DNA of 64,000 nucleotides from Oxyruncus cristatus (taxonomy: Eukaryota > Chordata > Aves > Passeriformes > Cotingidae). The translations under genes were made by a program, and so were the position numbers. The notes under the pieces are model-generated. The model had not been told where the DNA came from. It was given only the letters and a program-made list of their open reading frames with translations, and ran no database searches. Below are positions 49,101 through 60,971 of the stretch, in pieces (position 1 is the first letter of the stretch; every line of letters starts with the position of its first letter). The stretch is taken from the NCBI GenBank assembly GCA_013399855.1, contig VXAY01001003.1, positions 108,209-172,208 of the forward strand, given 5' to 3'.

Positions 49101-52100
49101 AGGCAGGAAAGCCAGCTGTGGCTCCTACAGCAAGCTGACCCCACGGCTCGGAGCCAGACAAAAGGTCAGAAAGAGACAAGGGTCAAATGTAATCACAGAG
49201 GAGGTTAAAAAATATAATAGAGGAGTGCCCTGGCAGATGAAATAGTCACTGGGCCCACCCCTCAGCTGGAGCTCACTGCAGCAGAACAACCTTCAACACC
49301 TGGAGCCCAGGGGGGTTAGGTTGGATATTAGGAAGAGGTTCTTCCCCCAGAGAGTGGTTGGCACTGAACAGGCTTCCCAGGGCAGTGGGCACAGCACCAA
49401 GGCTGCCAGACCACAAGGAGCGTTTGGACAACGCTCTCAGGGACAGGGTGGAATTGTTGGGGTGTCTGTGCAGGGCAGGAGTTAGACTTTGATGATCCAT
49501 GTGGATCCCTTCCAGCTCAGGATATTCTGGGATTCTGTTCTATGAACTTGTGCCACTGAACAAACCCACCCTGCTTCCCTTAAGACATCAGCCTGCAAAT
49601 TCAGGGGGCTGAGGTATGAGCCCTTCCACTTGCTCGAAGAAACAATTTCTACTGTAGCAACGTGTGGAAGGTGACAAGTTTGATGCCACGGAGCCCAGGT
49701 GAAACTACCATGCTTGTGACCAGCTGGGCTTGATTCACAAGGGACAGATGAGTTACCTGGGAGGGAAAGATGCCCACCTGGCATGGTCCACACACTCCAC
49801 CACTTTGCCAAAAGTGCCTTCACCAAGGCTGCCGACAATTTCATCTAGGAGAGAAAACAGGAGCGAATGTGAACTTCGGGGGCTTGGCGAGAGCTGAGCT
49901 CCTGCAATTTCACAGCAGTAAAATGTCAAAGCAAACAAACAAACAAAAAAAAAAGTCTCTCACTGCTACACTCTTTAAACTCAAGTGTCTATGGTCTGCC
50001 TCAGGCAAGTTACTGGTCAGTAAATAAAACGCTAGAGACCCCTCCAGTACAATACGAGAGATCTGGTCTAACACGGGGATAAAAGTAGAGAGGTAAAGTT
50101 TTACGAAAGGTGGCTGTACATCGCTCTTGAAGCCAATCGCCGATCCTGCACACCAGGTGACCTTCCTTGTCATCTTCCACGCTCCTGCTGCGCTTACTGC
50201 TCTGTTGGCTTCTCTGCACACACCGCCCCCCGAGACGGCATTTTGTGTGGTCATTCAAAGGTGGAGAGACGACGGTGCGTCGGTGGTTGGATTTTCCAGA
50301 TCCCAGCATTTCATAAGGCACACAGCATATATAACGATAGGGATATTGCAAGGGACACGTCAAGACACAAACTAACTTCAAAACAGAAAAGTCATCAACA
50401 GCTACAGGTATGTAAAGAAAACTCTCTTGTTAGCTACGGCCTCTGGTGCCGCTGCCACCTCTCGGGCAGGGAAATGCCCCCCTCTTCCGGAAAGGGAAGC
50501 AGCAGCTGGGAAGCTCCAGTGTGAAGGTGGCTTGGCGTGGCACCACCATTCCCCACAGAAGAGCAGCTCCCTCTGCAGCACTGCAGGATGCTGCCAGAGG
50601 CACAAGGAGAAGGAAGGCTTTGCCAGAAAAACGTCATTTCTCCGCTGGCAAGCGTGACGAGCACTCAGTTTGGACAGGCTGTCCAGTAGAAGCCAGAGTA
50701 GCAGTTATCCTTCTGTGTATCCTACTCTTTGTACCTCAGTTAATCCATCTCCAGCTCCCCAGAGCCGTGTCCTGCCCTGGCTGTGAACCAGCCTGTCCCA
50801 TCCTGACAGAACCAACTACCACACCGATCCTAAATCTGTGTGCCCAACTGGCTGCGCACAGACCTGGTGTGGCACATCAGCCCTGGGGTGCCATTTTAAA
50901 ACTGGGAGAACTTTAGGAACAGGACAGGTAAATTCATTCCCAGGGAACACTTCAGGCAAGGTCCAAGGTCACATTCACCCTCTGCTACTGCAAGCTTCTA
51001 CTGGAAAACCAGCCGAACATTCCTGCAAGGACCCAGGGTCCGTGAAACGAGCTGCCCTAATTCCTCATCTTGTCCTAGCCAGCCTTAAAAATAGTTACAA
51101 TCTCTACAGCCAAAGAAGTTAATGGAAACCTCGACATTTCCATGCCTGGGCTTCTAATGGGCTTCTCTTCTGTGCCCCTCACTGCCCCAGCAGGTCCAAA
51201 GTAACGAGCTAGGATCAAAACTCCCCCCCAAAAAACCAGCTGAAATGGAGAAGGTAGAGAGGACAGCTGGGGGACCTGTGGGGCTGCAGAGGACTGCGCT
51301 TGTGCCAGCCCAAACCAGCACAGAGTCACCACTGTGAGCACCCCGTGCTGCAGTGTTTCCATCACAGCCCTGGCTCTCTCTAAAACTAAAATTAAAAAGT
51401 CAACTGGAAAGAAATAGAACGGATGAGTTCAGGAGTTCCCAGCCACGCAGATTATCCAACTGCTGGGATCAGACTTGGTCATTTAGTTGTGATAACATTT
51501 AAAGTGAGAGGTGGGAGCATTCCTTACAGGAGAGGAGCGGTGAAGCGTTTGGTCTCACAACCATTTACAGGATATTCCTGGGACCAGCCTCCCCACCCAG
51601 CTCCAAATACTCCCTGGAAGGAGTACTACATTTCAGCGTTAAGTTCGCAAAGAAGCTGAAATCCAAGTGGAAACAGCAGAAGGGGACAGATGTGTACCCT
51701 CAGAAGGTGGAAGCCTCCGAGTACTGACAGAACAATAACAACTCCGGAGACCTGGGCTGATGGATCCCACCCAGAAGGGGATCCTGGCACAAAGCCAAAC
51801 GGAGGAATGTTGCACACCAGCCCCCCCGCCCCGAGAAGCAGCAGCTGTAGGCAGAAGCGAAGCCCTGGCCACGGATAAAGCCGAGCGATAGGGATCGCTG
51901 GGAGCAGGGCTGGCCTGCAGCCAAGGCTCGCCCTCGTCAGCCCGTCACATGGGTGCCACTGGAAGCTCTCCCTGATCCCTTTCCTGGCTGCAAAGAACAC
52001 GGCTTAGTTCCCTCACGTATTAAGGTTACAGGGGCTGGACTAGTGAAAAATCAATAGCTACGAACGCTTCCCGCTTAACACGACACAGGTTTGGGACTTT

Positions 52101-55048
52101 ACATTCCACGGGATGAAAACAAACACAGAAACAGGATTCGAGGTACTCACCCAGAGCGTTCGGAGCTGAAAGGAGGCAAGACCAGTTAAACCCTGACCAT
52201 TCCTGAGCTCGTTCTGGATGCTACTCACCGAGGAGGTACTGCTACAAGACCTGCTCCTGCGTTTCCGGCAGTGGTGCTGGTATCTCTTCGGACGGTGCTG
52301 CTCTCTGCCCCTGGACCGCCGCCAGTTCCGCGGGCGCGTCGAGTAATAGTCCTCCCCGAACGACGGGCTCCGCTCTTCGAACCTGTAGGCATCGCTGTCC
52401 CGCCGGCACCTCCTGTGGTAAGGCATCCTCTCGTGGCTGCAGCACAAACAACAACGCTGTTACCAGCCTGGAAAAGCACGGAAGGCTGAGTCCTGCTGGA
52501 ACTACGTCACGGAATCACAGAGCACCCCGAGCTGGAAGGGACCCACAAGGATTATTGAGTCCAACTCCTGGCCCCGCACAGGACACCCCAAGAGTCGCAC
52601 CACGACCCTGAGAGCGTTGTCCAAATGCTCCTTGAGGTCTGTTAGGCTTCATGCTGTGACCACTGCCCTGGGGAGACTGTTCCAGTGCCCCACCACCCTC
52701 TGGAGGAAGAGCCTTTGCCTCCTATACAACCTAACTCCCCTGACACAGCTCCCTGCCATTCCCTCAGATCCTCTCACTTGTTCACCAGAGAGATGATGTT
52801 CTCCTGCTCCCACTCCCTGTGGCAGGAACTTCAAACCCTCTGCTGTGCCTCAAATACTGACCCCTGTGGAGGTTTGTGAGAGAAAACAGTGTGGCATTCC
52901 CACATTTCAAGGAGCTGGGGGAAAGCCACCATCAGAGAGCTCTATCTGAGCTGCCTACCTTGTTGTGGACTCCCACCCTTCAAAGTGCTCAAGGCCAGGT
53001 TGGATGGAACTTGGAGCAACCTGGACTAGTGGAAGGTGTCCCTGCCCATGGCAGGGAGTGGAAACAGATGAGCTTTAAGGTCCATTCCAACCAAACCATT
53101 CTGGGATTCTATGATTCCACCTCACCTAAGCCTCCTCCGCCACCACACACAAGTGTTTGTCATCATTCCTCCTCCCTCAGGAAGGTCTCTCATTAGTTCT
53201 TAGATAAATGAGAACCAAATCCAGCAGTAGGGCTCTAGTTGTCACCCCAGGGGGGGCTGAAGGTCCCAAAACACTGAGTCCTTGGTGAGCACACACACAC
53301 ACCAGCTCCACAGATCATTAGAAAGAGCCAGAAAGAAAATTTGCTCTCCACAGTGTAGTCAAGCTCCTGCCCTGCTAGCAACGACCTCACAGCATGTAAG
53401 GAAAACTTTTGGACAAGCTCATCTCTGCATCAGGAAGGACCTGAAGTCGTCAGACAAAGCTCACCTTTGATGTCACACATGAGGTTTTGGGTAGCAGGTG
53501 GGCATATCAATGATGAGAGCAGCCCTTCCTGCTTCTGCCCCCCAAAGCACAACTGCCTTCTCCACCCCAGCTGGTCTAACAAACAAGATCTCACTGCGAG
53601 TCTTCCTTCACACCTCATTGAGAAAGAGGCTGTGTTTTAGGTAGAAGACATTGTAATTCTGAAATCAAAGTAGTGCACTGGCTTCCCAAAATAATCCTGG
53701 GCATGCGCCAGGCCAGGTCAATGCTGTCACCCAGCAGTGGCCTCACTTAGCAAGACCTTCAGCCCGGAAACAGGAATTTTTGCTATTTGCACCCCTCTGC
53801 TTTGTCAACAATCAGCTCCCCTCACTGACAGCTTAACAGGACACAGGTTTGAGTGTGGGGGTTCATCTCAGGTCCAGAGTAAAATTCCAGACTCTGCCAA
53901 GGCAGCAGCAGCTCTCGGTCATTGCTAAACCACCCAAAACACAAACCATGCAGTTCTGCTCCAACATCGATCTATTCACTGATTCATCATCGGTGAAACT
54001 CCACTATGCACTTTGGACAAACACAGGAAACAGAGTAACAACCTGAAGGACACAAAATCAGAGGAGACCTGAGAGGCTGAGTCTGAAACTAAGCGATAAG
54101 AGTGTTTTCTCCCAACAAAAGCCTATTTCAATCCAAATCTGTCCCAGATTACCCATCGGATGAAAAAATGGAAAAGTCCATTGCGTGTGCCAGCTGTGTT
54201 TCACAATCCACTTCCTTCAAGTAAACAAAAGCCAGGCTGAGGAGAGGAATTAACGTAGGGAACATTTAAAGATGAGCTCAGCTCCAGCCTGGCTGCACCT
54301 GCCCAGTCCAACCAGTGGAACCACAGCAGCCCCAGTACCAACAGCCTATTCTGGTCACACACTGCGGCATGGCTCCTGCCTCTATTCCAGAACCCTCCTC
54401 TTATCAGAGGCCTTATCCCGCTTCCAGCACCTAATTGTCCCTGTGGAAACGCTGAACAAAGACAGAATCAAAGGTAAAATCTAGAACCAAAGCAGGAGAG
54501 GTCAGTTAGTGGTTGGATTCTTTAGCTGGAATCCTTTCTGAGGTGAGGGAGGAGCGCTGTTACTTTAAGTTGTTGTTTACTTTAAATCTGATTTCAAGAA
54601 GGAAGGGGGTTGTTGGGAGAAAGGCTTTAAGGCCTCCATGGCATGGAAACGTGATTCCAGGGCAGGCTGTTCCCTTGCTAATATTAAAGCCGTGTCTTTG
54701 GGAAGAACTTTAGCGTGGCAGGGAAGACGCAGGCGCGGGCACACACACACACACACACACACAAGTGGGGCCTTCACTTCCATTCCAGGGATTTACAGGT
54801 TTAAAGCCGATCTGTAGTCAGGAGATGAATGCCAGCTCGGGACCACGAGCGGGATCAGGACGAGGGTTTATGGGATAACCCGCCCCGAAGCACTCTTACC
54901 TCCTGGATCGCGACCGCCGGTAGAGATCCCTGCGGGGAGGGTACCGCAGCCTGCCCTCGTATTCCCTGCTCCGGGACCGCCTCCGCTTCCACCTGTGTCC
55001 CAGGTCGCTCTCCTGCTCCGGGGACCGGAACCTCCTGCAGTGATGCAT
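46123..55048 (-). CDS. CLK3: CDC-like (LAMMER) dual-specificity kinase 3
   Basis: Nuclear kinase that phosphorylates SR splicing factors. Coding exons (minus): 55048-54900, 52436-52229, 50213-50120, 49844-49778, 48816-48700, 48375-48209, 48057-47963, 47620-47491, 47281-47199, 46838-46759, 46624-46534 and 46308-46123. Frames join without error to 488 aa (human short isoform 490). The N-terminal third is RS/RD-rich ([22 protein letters not shown] type runs). The kinase has the Gly loop [10 protein letters not shown], the catalytic Lys in VALKII, the catalytic loop THTDLKPEN, the DFG motif in [14 protein letters not shown], and the LAMMER-like signature [12 protein letters not shown]. The ATG lies directly after its acceptor. 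The third coding exon (94 nt) ends in a weak donor. It converges on EDC3. Confidence 0.96.
49310..49545 (+). mobile_element. CR1 LINE fragment in CLK3 intron
   Basis: TTGGATATTAGGAAGAGGTTC, CACTGAACAGGCTTCCCAGGG, ACAACGCTCTCAGGGACAGG and a GGGATTCTGTTCTATG end. Antisense to CLK3. Confidence 0.88.
52508..52870 (-). mobile_element. CR1 LINE fragment in CLK3 intron
   Basis: Reverse orientation: GGAATCACAGAGCACCCCGAG, GGGACCCACAAGGATTATTGAG, CCAACTCCTGGCCCCGCACAGG, CACCACCCTCTGGAGGAAGAG. Sense to CLK3. Confidence 0.9.
52965..53125 (+). mobile_element. CR1 LINE fragment in CLK3 intron
   Basis: AAGTGCTCAAGGCCAGGTTGG, TTGGAGCAACCTGGACTAGTG and CATTCTGGGATTCTATGATTCC. Faces away from the neighbouring reverse-oriented copy. 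Confidence 0.85.
54738..54763. repeat. (CA)n microsatellite in CLK3 intron
   Basis: About twelve CA dinucleotides between the first and second coding exons of CLK3. Confidence 0.9.
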
Positions 55049-55089
55049 CTGCGGGGACAAGGGGGTTCCAGGTCTCAGAGCCCTCAGCC

Positions 55090-55440
55090 GTGGGTGCTGC
55101 ATGGGGCGGGCTGGGCCCGGGGGACACCCCGGCCCTGGCAGAGCCCGCCCGGGGCTCGGTGACGCCGGAGGGCTCTTGGCAGCCGAGGGTCCCGCAGGGA
55201 GCGGGGGTTACGGGGCCGTTACCCGGCCGGGCCCGCCCGGGACGNGCTCGGCGGGTGCGGCCCGGCCCGGCCCGGCCCAGTTCCTGCAGCGCCGCCGCTT
55301 CCGCTTCCCGGAGCGGGGTTAAACCCGCCCCGGAGGGACGGCACGGGGCGGGACCGGCGCGAAACCCGCCCCGGAGGGACCGCACGGAGCGGGACGGGAC
55401 GGGACGAGGGTCAAACCGGGACTGGGAGGGGTGGGAGGAG
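55090..55440 (-). promoter_or_regulatory. CLK3 GC-rich promoter / first exon region
   Basis: CpG-dense block just upstream (minus sense) of the CLK3 ATG exon, containing GGGCCGGGCC-type runs, CGGAAGCGGAAGCGG and an N at 55245. No TATA box. The ATG exon opens at its acceptor, so an untranslated exon 1 must lie here or beyond. I could not fix its donor. Confidence 0.55.
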
Positions 55441-55479
55441 GGTGACCTTTCGCAACGCTCAGGCTTCTCATGCCCCACC

Positions 55480-56140
55480 ATGGCCTTCCTCGCTGCAGTT
55501 ATCCTCACCCTCAACACAGCTTCCTTCCCGTGGTCTTCCTCCCTGTAGTCTGATTCACCATGGTCTTCCCCATTGTGGTTCATCCCACTGTGGCCATCCT
55601 CATCCTCCCCATGGCCTTCCTCTCCATGGTCTCCCTCACCATGGCCATCCTCACTACAGCCTTTGTCACCATGGCCTTGCCCATTGCAGCCATCCTTACC
55701 CTCACCACGGCTTTCCTTGCCATGACCTTCCTCACCATGGCCTTCCTCACTGTGGCCATCCTCTCCCTCAGCACAGCGTCGTCCCTGTGGTCTGACTCCC
55801 TGTGGTCCTCAGGGCAAAGAGAACCTTCACCATGGCCTTCCTCTCCATGGCCATCCTCATCTTCCGCACAGACCTCCTCCCCAGGGTCTTTGTCCTCACA
55901 GACTGCCTCACCGCAGCCTTCCTCACCGTTGCCAACCTTCACCACGGCCATCCTCTTCCTCAGCATGGTCTTCTTCCCTGTGGTCTGCCTCACCATGACC
56001 ATACTCATCATGGCTTATCTCACTGCAGGCCTTCCTCACCACTGGGCCTTCCTCACCACGATGACCCCCACAGTGACAACCCTCACCGTGGCCTTCCTTG
56101 CCATGGTGACCCTCCTCATGGTCTTCATCGCGGTGGCCTG
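55480..56140. repeat. CCATGGCCTTCCTCA minisatellite
   Basis: Tandem degenerate units of about 18-21 bp around CACCATGGCCTTCCTCAC / GTGGCCATCCTC. They run for about 650 bp upstream of the CLK3 CpG region. Because the unit length is often a multiple of three, open frames of 164 and 263 codons persist on the plus strand (LTMAFLTVAIL type). They have no flanking gene structure and are read as a repeat artefact. Confidence 0.8.
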
Positions 56141-56465
56141 TGCACCGTCTCTCCCAGTGGCCTCTGCAGACAAGCTCCTTCTACCAGAGGGGGCTGGGAG
56201 CTGGGACTGTCCCATGGGTCACAGCCTGGGGGTAAGGACCTGGTGGAAGAGTTTCTGTGTCCAATTAGCCCACTTGGAGAGGCGTCTCAGTCCTGATAAT
56301 TTACTAATGAGCACCAGGCAAGGGTTTGCTCTTTCCTACCCCTCGAGGTGACCTCCCTTCTCACCCAGGTCACCACTCCAGAGGACCTGGTGGACCATGG
56401 ACACTGCTGGCCCATGGATAGGACAGAATTCCAATGTCTCCACGCATGCAATCATCCCTGATGCC

Positions 56466-56475
56466 TTTATTTATT
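56466..56475 (-). terminator. Poly(A) signals of the synaptotagmin-like gene
   Basis: Two overlapping TTTATT motifs (AATAAATAAA on the minus strand), about 530 nt after the stop codon at 57004-57006. They fit a short 3' UTR. Confidence 0.55.
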
Positions 56476-57003
56476 TATCAACCACTTGTTTGGGTCAGCA
56501 ATTAATTAAAAATGTCAGTGGACACCTTTCTCACCAGGTGATATCTGCATGTCCTTGTGGCTCCTCTCTGAGGTGTGTCCCAGCCTCAGGGGGCTGAATG
56601 GGAAGGGTGGGCTGGTGATGGTGGCTTGGAAGGGGCAGTAGTGCCACCACTGTGGTGGCCATGGGGCTGCTCTCCCAGCTGGGTGATCTTCCCACCTATC
56701 TCCTGCAACAGCCAAAGTTCCATGTGTAGCACCGAGCTGGTGACAGTGGACAGAACAGAGAAAGGCTCCTCTTGTCTCCTTAGTGTTGAAGCCACCTCAG
56801 ACAGGCTCAGTCTCCTCCAGAGCCGTTCAGGAAGGGGTTGTGCTGACCACCACCGATCTCCAGTCCTGGAGTTGGAGCCCAGACTTCTCCCACAATGATG
56901 TCCGGGTGAGACCTCACCTCTCCATGGCTCGGAGATCCCAGGTGGCTCACTCCTGTGGGCACCTGAGCCCCGGGCAAGCCCCGTCTGTGGACTGCAGGCA
57001 GGA

Positions 57004-60000
57004 TCAGGGTCTGGGGGTGTTGGGCTGGATCTGGTGCCACTGCGCTGATTCCAGTGGTCCCCGGCTGCACATGTCCCTCCAGTGGAGCAGCCCGGTCCCA
57101 GGGGCACGTGGCCCCACCTGCACAGAACCCAGCACGGAGCCGCGGGCGCGGAGGCGAGCCTGTGGCAGGAGAGGGGAAGTGGGACATGGCTGGTGGCTTT
57201 CCGTCATCCCAGAAAGAGTGATCCCACCCCAAAAACCTCCTCTGGGCATCAAGGAGTGACTCCTCTGGGGACTGAGCCCCTCAGGTGCAGGAGCACAGGA
57301 GAGCCAGGTCACCTTCATAGCCACGGCCACCTCCATCCACCTCACCTGCATGACAATGAACTCCAACGCCAGCTCTTGCTGCTGGATGTCCCCAGCAGGG
57401 ATGTTGAAGAGGAAAGGCTTGTTCCACACAGGGTTGTAGCCACTGATGGACTTGGTCTCCTTGGTGTCGATGACACAGCCGTTGTGGTAAAGGTGGATGA
57501 TGATGTAGTGACCTGGAAACAGAGACAGAGCCATGGAGAGAGGGACCTGCTCTGGACACATGCCAGCAAAGAAGGCTGGAAGTTCCCCAGCTATGCCAGG
57601 GGGGCTACAGGACCTCTGTGGAACCATGGGAAGAGCACAGACAGCTCCTGAGGTTTCACCTACCCTTCTGTGGTCAGGAGCAGGGACCTCTGAAGTCCTC
57701 AGCTCGCATCCCTGCCCACATCCCAGGCTCCAGCTGGGCAGGGAGAGCCAGAGACGACAACAGCCAGCAGGACAGAAAGCCACATGCTAATTTCTGACCA
57801 TAAATACATATGTTTAAAGCATTTTGGGGCTATATTGGGGATATCTAGATCCTAACGACTGCACTTCCTACGCTCATTTTCGTGGAATCACAGAAGGGTT
57901 TGGGTTGGAAGAGACCTTAAAGATCATTTCGTTCCAACCCTGTGCCATGCTTGGAAGAGAGAAGCTGAACAGGAAATAAGACAATCTGCCATGCAAAAAG
58001 AGGAGAAGTCATTGCCTGTGCCCACCTGGGCATCTCCTCACCTCCTGCTCCATGGCCCATGTCCTACCTGGCGTGCCTGGCACGCGTGAGAGCCGGCCCA
58101 GGTCCTCTGCCTTGCGGACCAGCACCTTGATGCGGCTGGCCAGAGCCTGGTACTGGAGGAGAAGGAAGAGCTGGCCGAGGGATTTGGGTGACGAGGAGAG
58201 GACGCTGCAGCTCGTGTTGTGGGCTCTGAGGCACTGGAATGGGAGGAGAGAGCAGGAGACGCTGTGAAACCTTCTCCAACCTCATCTTCCAGCTCAGTGA
58301 TGCTTGTACCCCATCAAGGTCAAGAATGGGCAAAAATGAGTCATGAATGGGCAAAAATGAGTCAAGAGGGCGGATCTGATGCTCACCATCACTGCAAGGA
58401 TGGTGCCAACTCTGCATTTACCCCTTCCACCCCAGCACTCCCCGAATCAGAGGTGCAAAGCCCCCAAGCAGAGACACTGGCATGGACTTGTGCCACAACG
58501 GAGCCCACCACAGGGATAATTGGTGAGGCCTCAGGAGGCTCTGCCTCTTCCCGTGGAGCTTCAGGGCTCTGAGACCAAGAGGACCTCAGCCAAAACATGA
58601 GGACAACCCCCTGCTGGAGACTGCTGCCATCCTGACCTTCCTGAGCTTGGTCTTGCTGCTCGCCAGCTCCCAGGTGTAGCTGGAAGAGGCCCAGGGGTCC
58701 CAAGAGGCCTGGGCGCAGGGGAACAGGACCTCCCCCACAAAAGAGTCCCTGAGGCTGCGTGACCTGGTGTAGACGGCGAAGCGCAGGGTGAAGCTGCTCA
58801 GCTCCTCGGGGCTGTATGGGCCGAACCGGCACGGCTCCGGCGGGGCAGGGCCGAGGCTGCGGCGGCACACGGCCACGCGCTGGCACGCGGGGAGCCGCCG
58901 CACCAGGTACACCTTGATGTAGGAGCCCTGCTCGTCCCGCAGCCCCTCGGGCAGGCGGGAGACGCCGAGAATTGTCACAGTGAGAACGGCCTCGGGTGGC
59001 GAGTAGGACAAGTCACAGCGGAGCTGGGGACGCTGCTCAAAGGGCAGTGGGGATCCGGCGATGGGGTGGACCAGTGGGCTCTCCTTGTTGCCGAGGAGTT
59101 TGGCTCTGGAGATGGTGCAGCGGCGCTGCCACGCTCCCGCCAGCTGCGGGAGGAAGGGGAGAGGGGGCAAGGATGCTCTGACACGGAGCGAGCTCCCACG
59201 GGATGCTGGTGATGCCAAGGAACCCTCTTTTGCCCGAGCACCCAGCACCTCTCCTGCCATCTCCTCGTACTGCTGCTGGATGGGCACTGGCACAGTCATG
59301 GCAGGCAGAGCAGCTCCCAGCTCCATGGTTGTCCACTCCCGGCTGGGGTGGGGACTCGGGCGCCGGCGGTGCCACCAGCACATGGCACAGCCCACGAGGA
59401 TGCTGAGGCAGAGGAGGGACAGTCCTGCACCGAGGAAGATCTGCAGATGCACTGGAGAGAGAGAACGCACCATTAGAAGGATGGATCTCACCAAGGCTGC
59501 GCCAACGTGACTCTCCGTGGGTGCTGGAGCACTGGAAGGAACAACAACTGGGTGTTCACATCCCCCCGGGACCCACCTCCCCTCTTGGTAAGCTGGGATT
59601 TAGCAGGAGCATCCCAAAGCCAGAAGGTGGGAGAGGAGCTGGCGGGGCCAGTGCCGTGCTCGGGCAGCCTGACACCACTCTGAGGCTAAAACAAACCCAG
59701 CCTCGCCCCGGGAACGATAAGGGCCATGGAAAACACGGGAATTATCAGCCCTGCTGCCAGGCTGACGCAGTTTGGGCAAGGTTAGCACCACGCTTGGTGA
59801 GGGGCACAAAGGGCATGAAGGGGAGCAGAGGCACCTGCAAGAGAGGACTTGGGGTGCCCGGGCTTGTTTCAAAGTAGCAGTGGGCCCTGAGGTGTGAGAC
59901 ACCCAAGCCTGGTCCTGAAAGAGGGGAATCTCCCCTCCCAACTGCGCCCAGAGGACTGAGATTCTGCGGGTGGTAAGCTGGGCTTTATCCCTCCCAGCAG

Positions 60001-60971
60001 GGATGTCTGTGGGGTTTGCGGCCTCCCTGGCAGGGTGGCATCCCTGCACATTGGGCATTTAGGGAGCAGGGAACCAAACTCCTGGACATCAGGGCTAAAG
60101 TTCCTTAGGAAACGTGGGTTTCACAGGTGTCATCTGCGTGGTTGCGCTGGGAAAAAACCTCCCTGTGCCCAGAGCTGGCTTCACCTCCAGCCCTGGAGGG
60201 AGGGATTAAGGAGAACAGGACCTGGACAAAGCTGTGCCAGAGCCTGAGCCGGGTCCCATAAAAGAATGGGGACGTTTGAAGAAGAAAAGCGGGCATTGTC
60301 TCACCCCACTGGGCTCGGCTTCGCTCCCCAGGTGCCTTAATCTGCGCTGGGCTCTCCTGAGCCCTTTGTTGTTTGCTCAGGAAGCCAGGTTGCGGCTGGG
60401 ATGAGCGCTGAATGGCGGCATTTAGGGAGGGATGGAGGGAAGGGGGCTGGGATGTAAATTTGCCTGAAGGATTGTATTCCAGTCCAAACAACGCCTGCCT
60501 ATGCCTGCGGCTGTCCAGCCCCAGGACAGCGAGCTGGGGGGGCCGGGGTGTGCCGGACAGACGCAGGTCTGCAGGGCTGGGGGAACGGGAAGGTGCATCA
60601 GACCCCTCGGGGTGCCCACTTTGGGGAGCTGGGGCAGCTGAGCTGAAGGATCCTGTGCACGGACGTGCTGCACCAAGCTGCAGGGCTGTCCCTGGGCTGC
60701 AGGGCTATCCTGGACTGTGGTGGCCACCACAAGAGTCCCCCTCGTCACCCGAGACCCGGTGTCTGAGCACCCCTGGATCCAGGGAAGAGCTCTCTCCAGC
60801 CCAGCACCTTCCCCCCTCCAACCCTAAGGCTGCAGGTGGCCAAACCCCATGGCAACACACACCGAGGGTGGCTCCCCCTCCATTGCCAGACCCCACCTTA
60901 CCTGCCTCAGACATCGGGCTCGTCAGGAGAGAGGTGAGGGCAGGTGAGTCCTTGAGCTGCCTCAGCCGCAT
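57004..60971 (-). CDS. Synaptotagmin-like protein, transmembrane anchor plus tandem C2 domains
   Basis: Proposed exons (minus): 60971-60902, 59451-58637, 58233-58068, 57512-57346 and 57159-57004, all GT/AG and in frame, giving 457 aa. Residues 26-50 form one hydrophobic segment followed by HRRRP, a type I-like anchor with cytosolic C terminus as in synaptotagmins. C2A spans about 164-295 (LTVTILGVSRLPEG, GSYIKVYLV). C2B spans about 305-457 (IKVLVRKAEDLG, YIIIHLYHNG, NPVWNKPFLF, ending LLHWRDMCSRG, QWHQIQP). The C2A loops lack the SDPY and DFD aspartates, so calcium binding is unlikely there. The 815-nt exon may hide a 105-nt in-frame intron (59248-59144, strong CCCGCAG acceptor), which would give 422 aa. 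Role in membrane traffic is family inference. The paralogue could not be named, and the 5' end may extend further. Confidence 0.75.
57890..57955 (-). mobile_element. CR1 3' end fragment
   Basis: GGAATCACAGAAGGGTTTGGG, GGAAGAGACCTTAAAGATCAT and TTCCAACCCTGTGCCATGC are the reverse complement of a CR1 terminus. Confidence 0.8.
58321..58365. repeat. Tandem 20-bp duplication carrying two AP-1 motifs
   Basis: GAATGGGCAAAAATGAGTCA is present twice in tandem. TGAGTCA (AP-1/TRE consensus) occurs at 58337-58343 and 58358-58364. It lies in an intron of the synaptotagmin-like gene. Confidence 0.7.

Noticed and set aside
52508..52870. Apparent coding similarity around 52.6-52.8 kb
   Set aside because: The sequence is a reverse-oriented CR1 3' region; the short open frame is a CR1 artefact.
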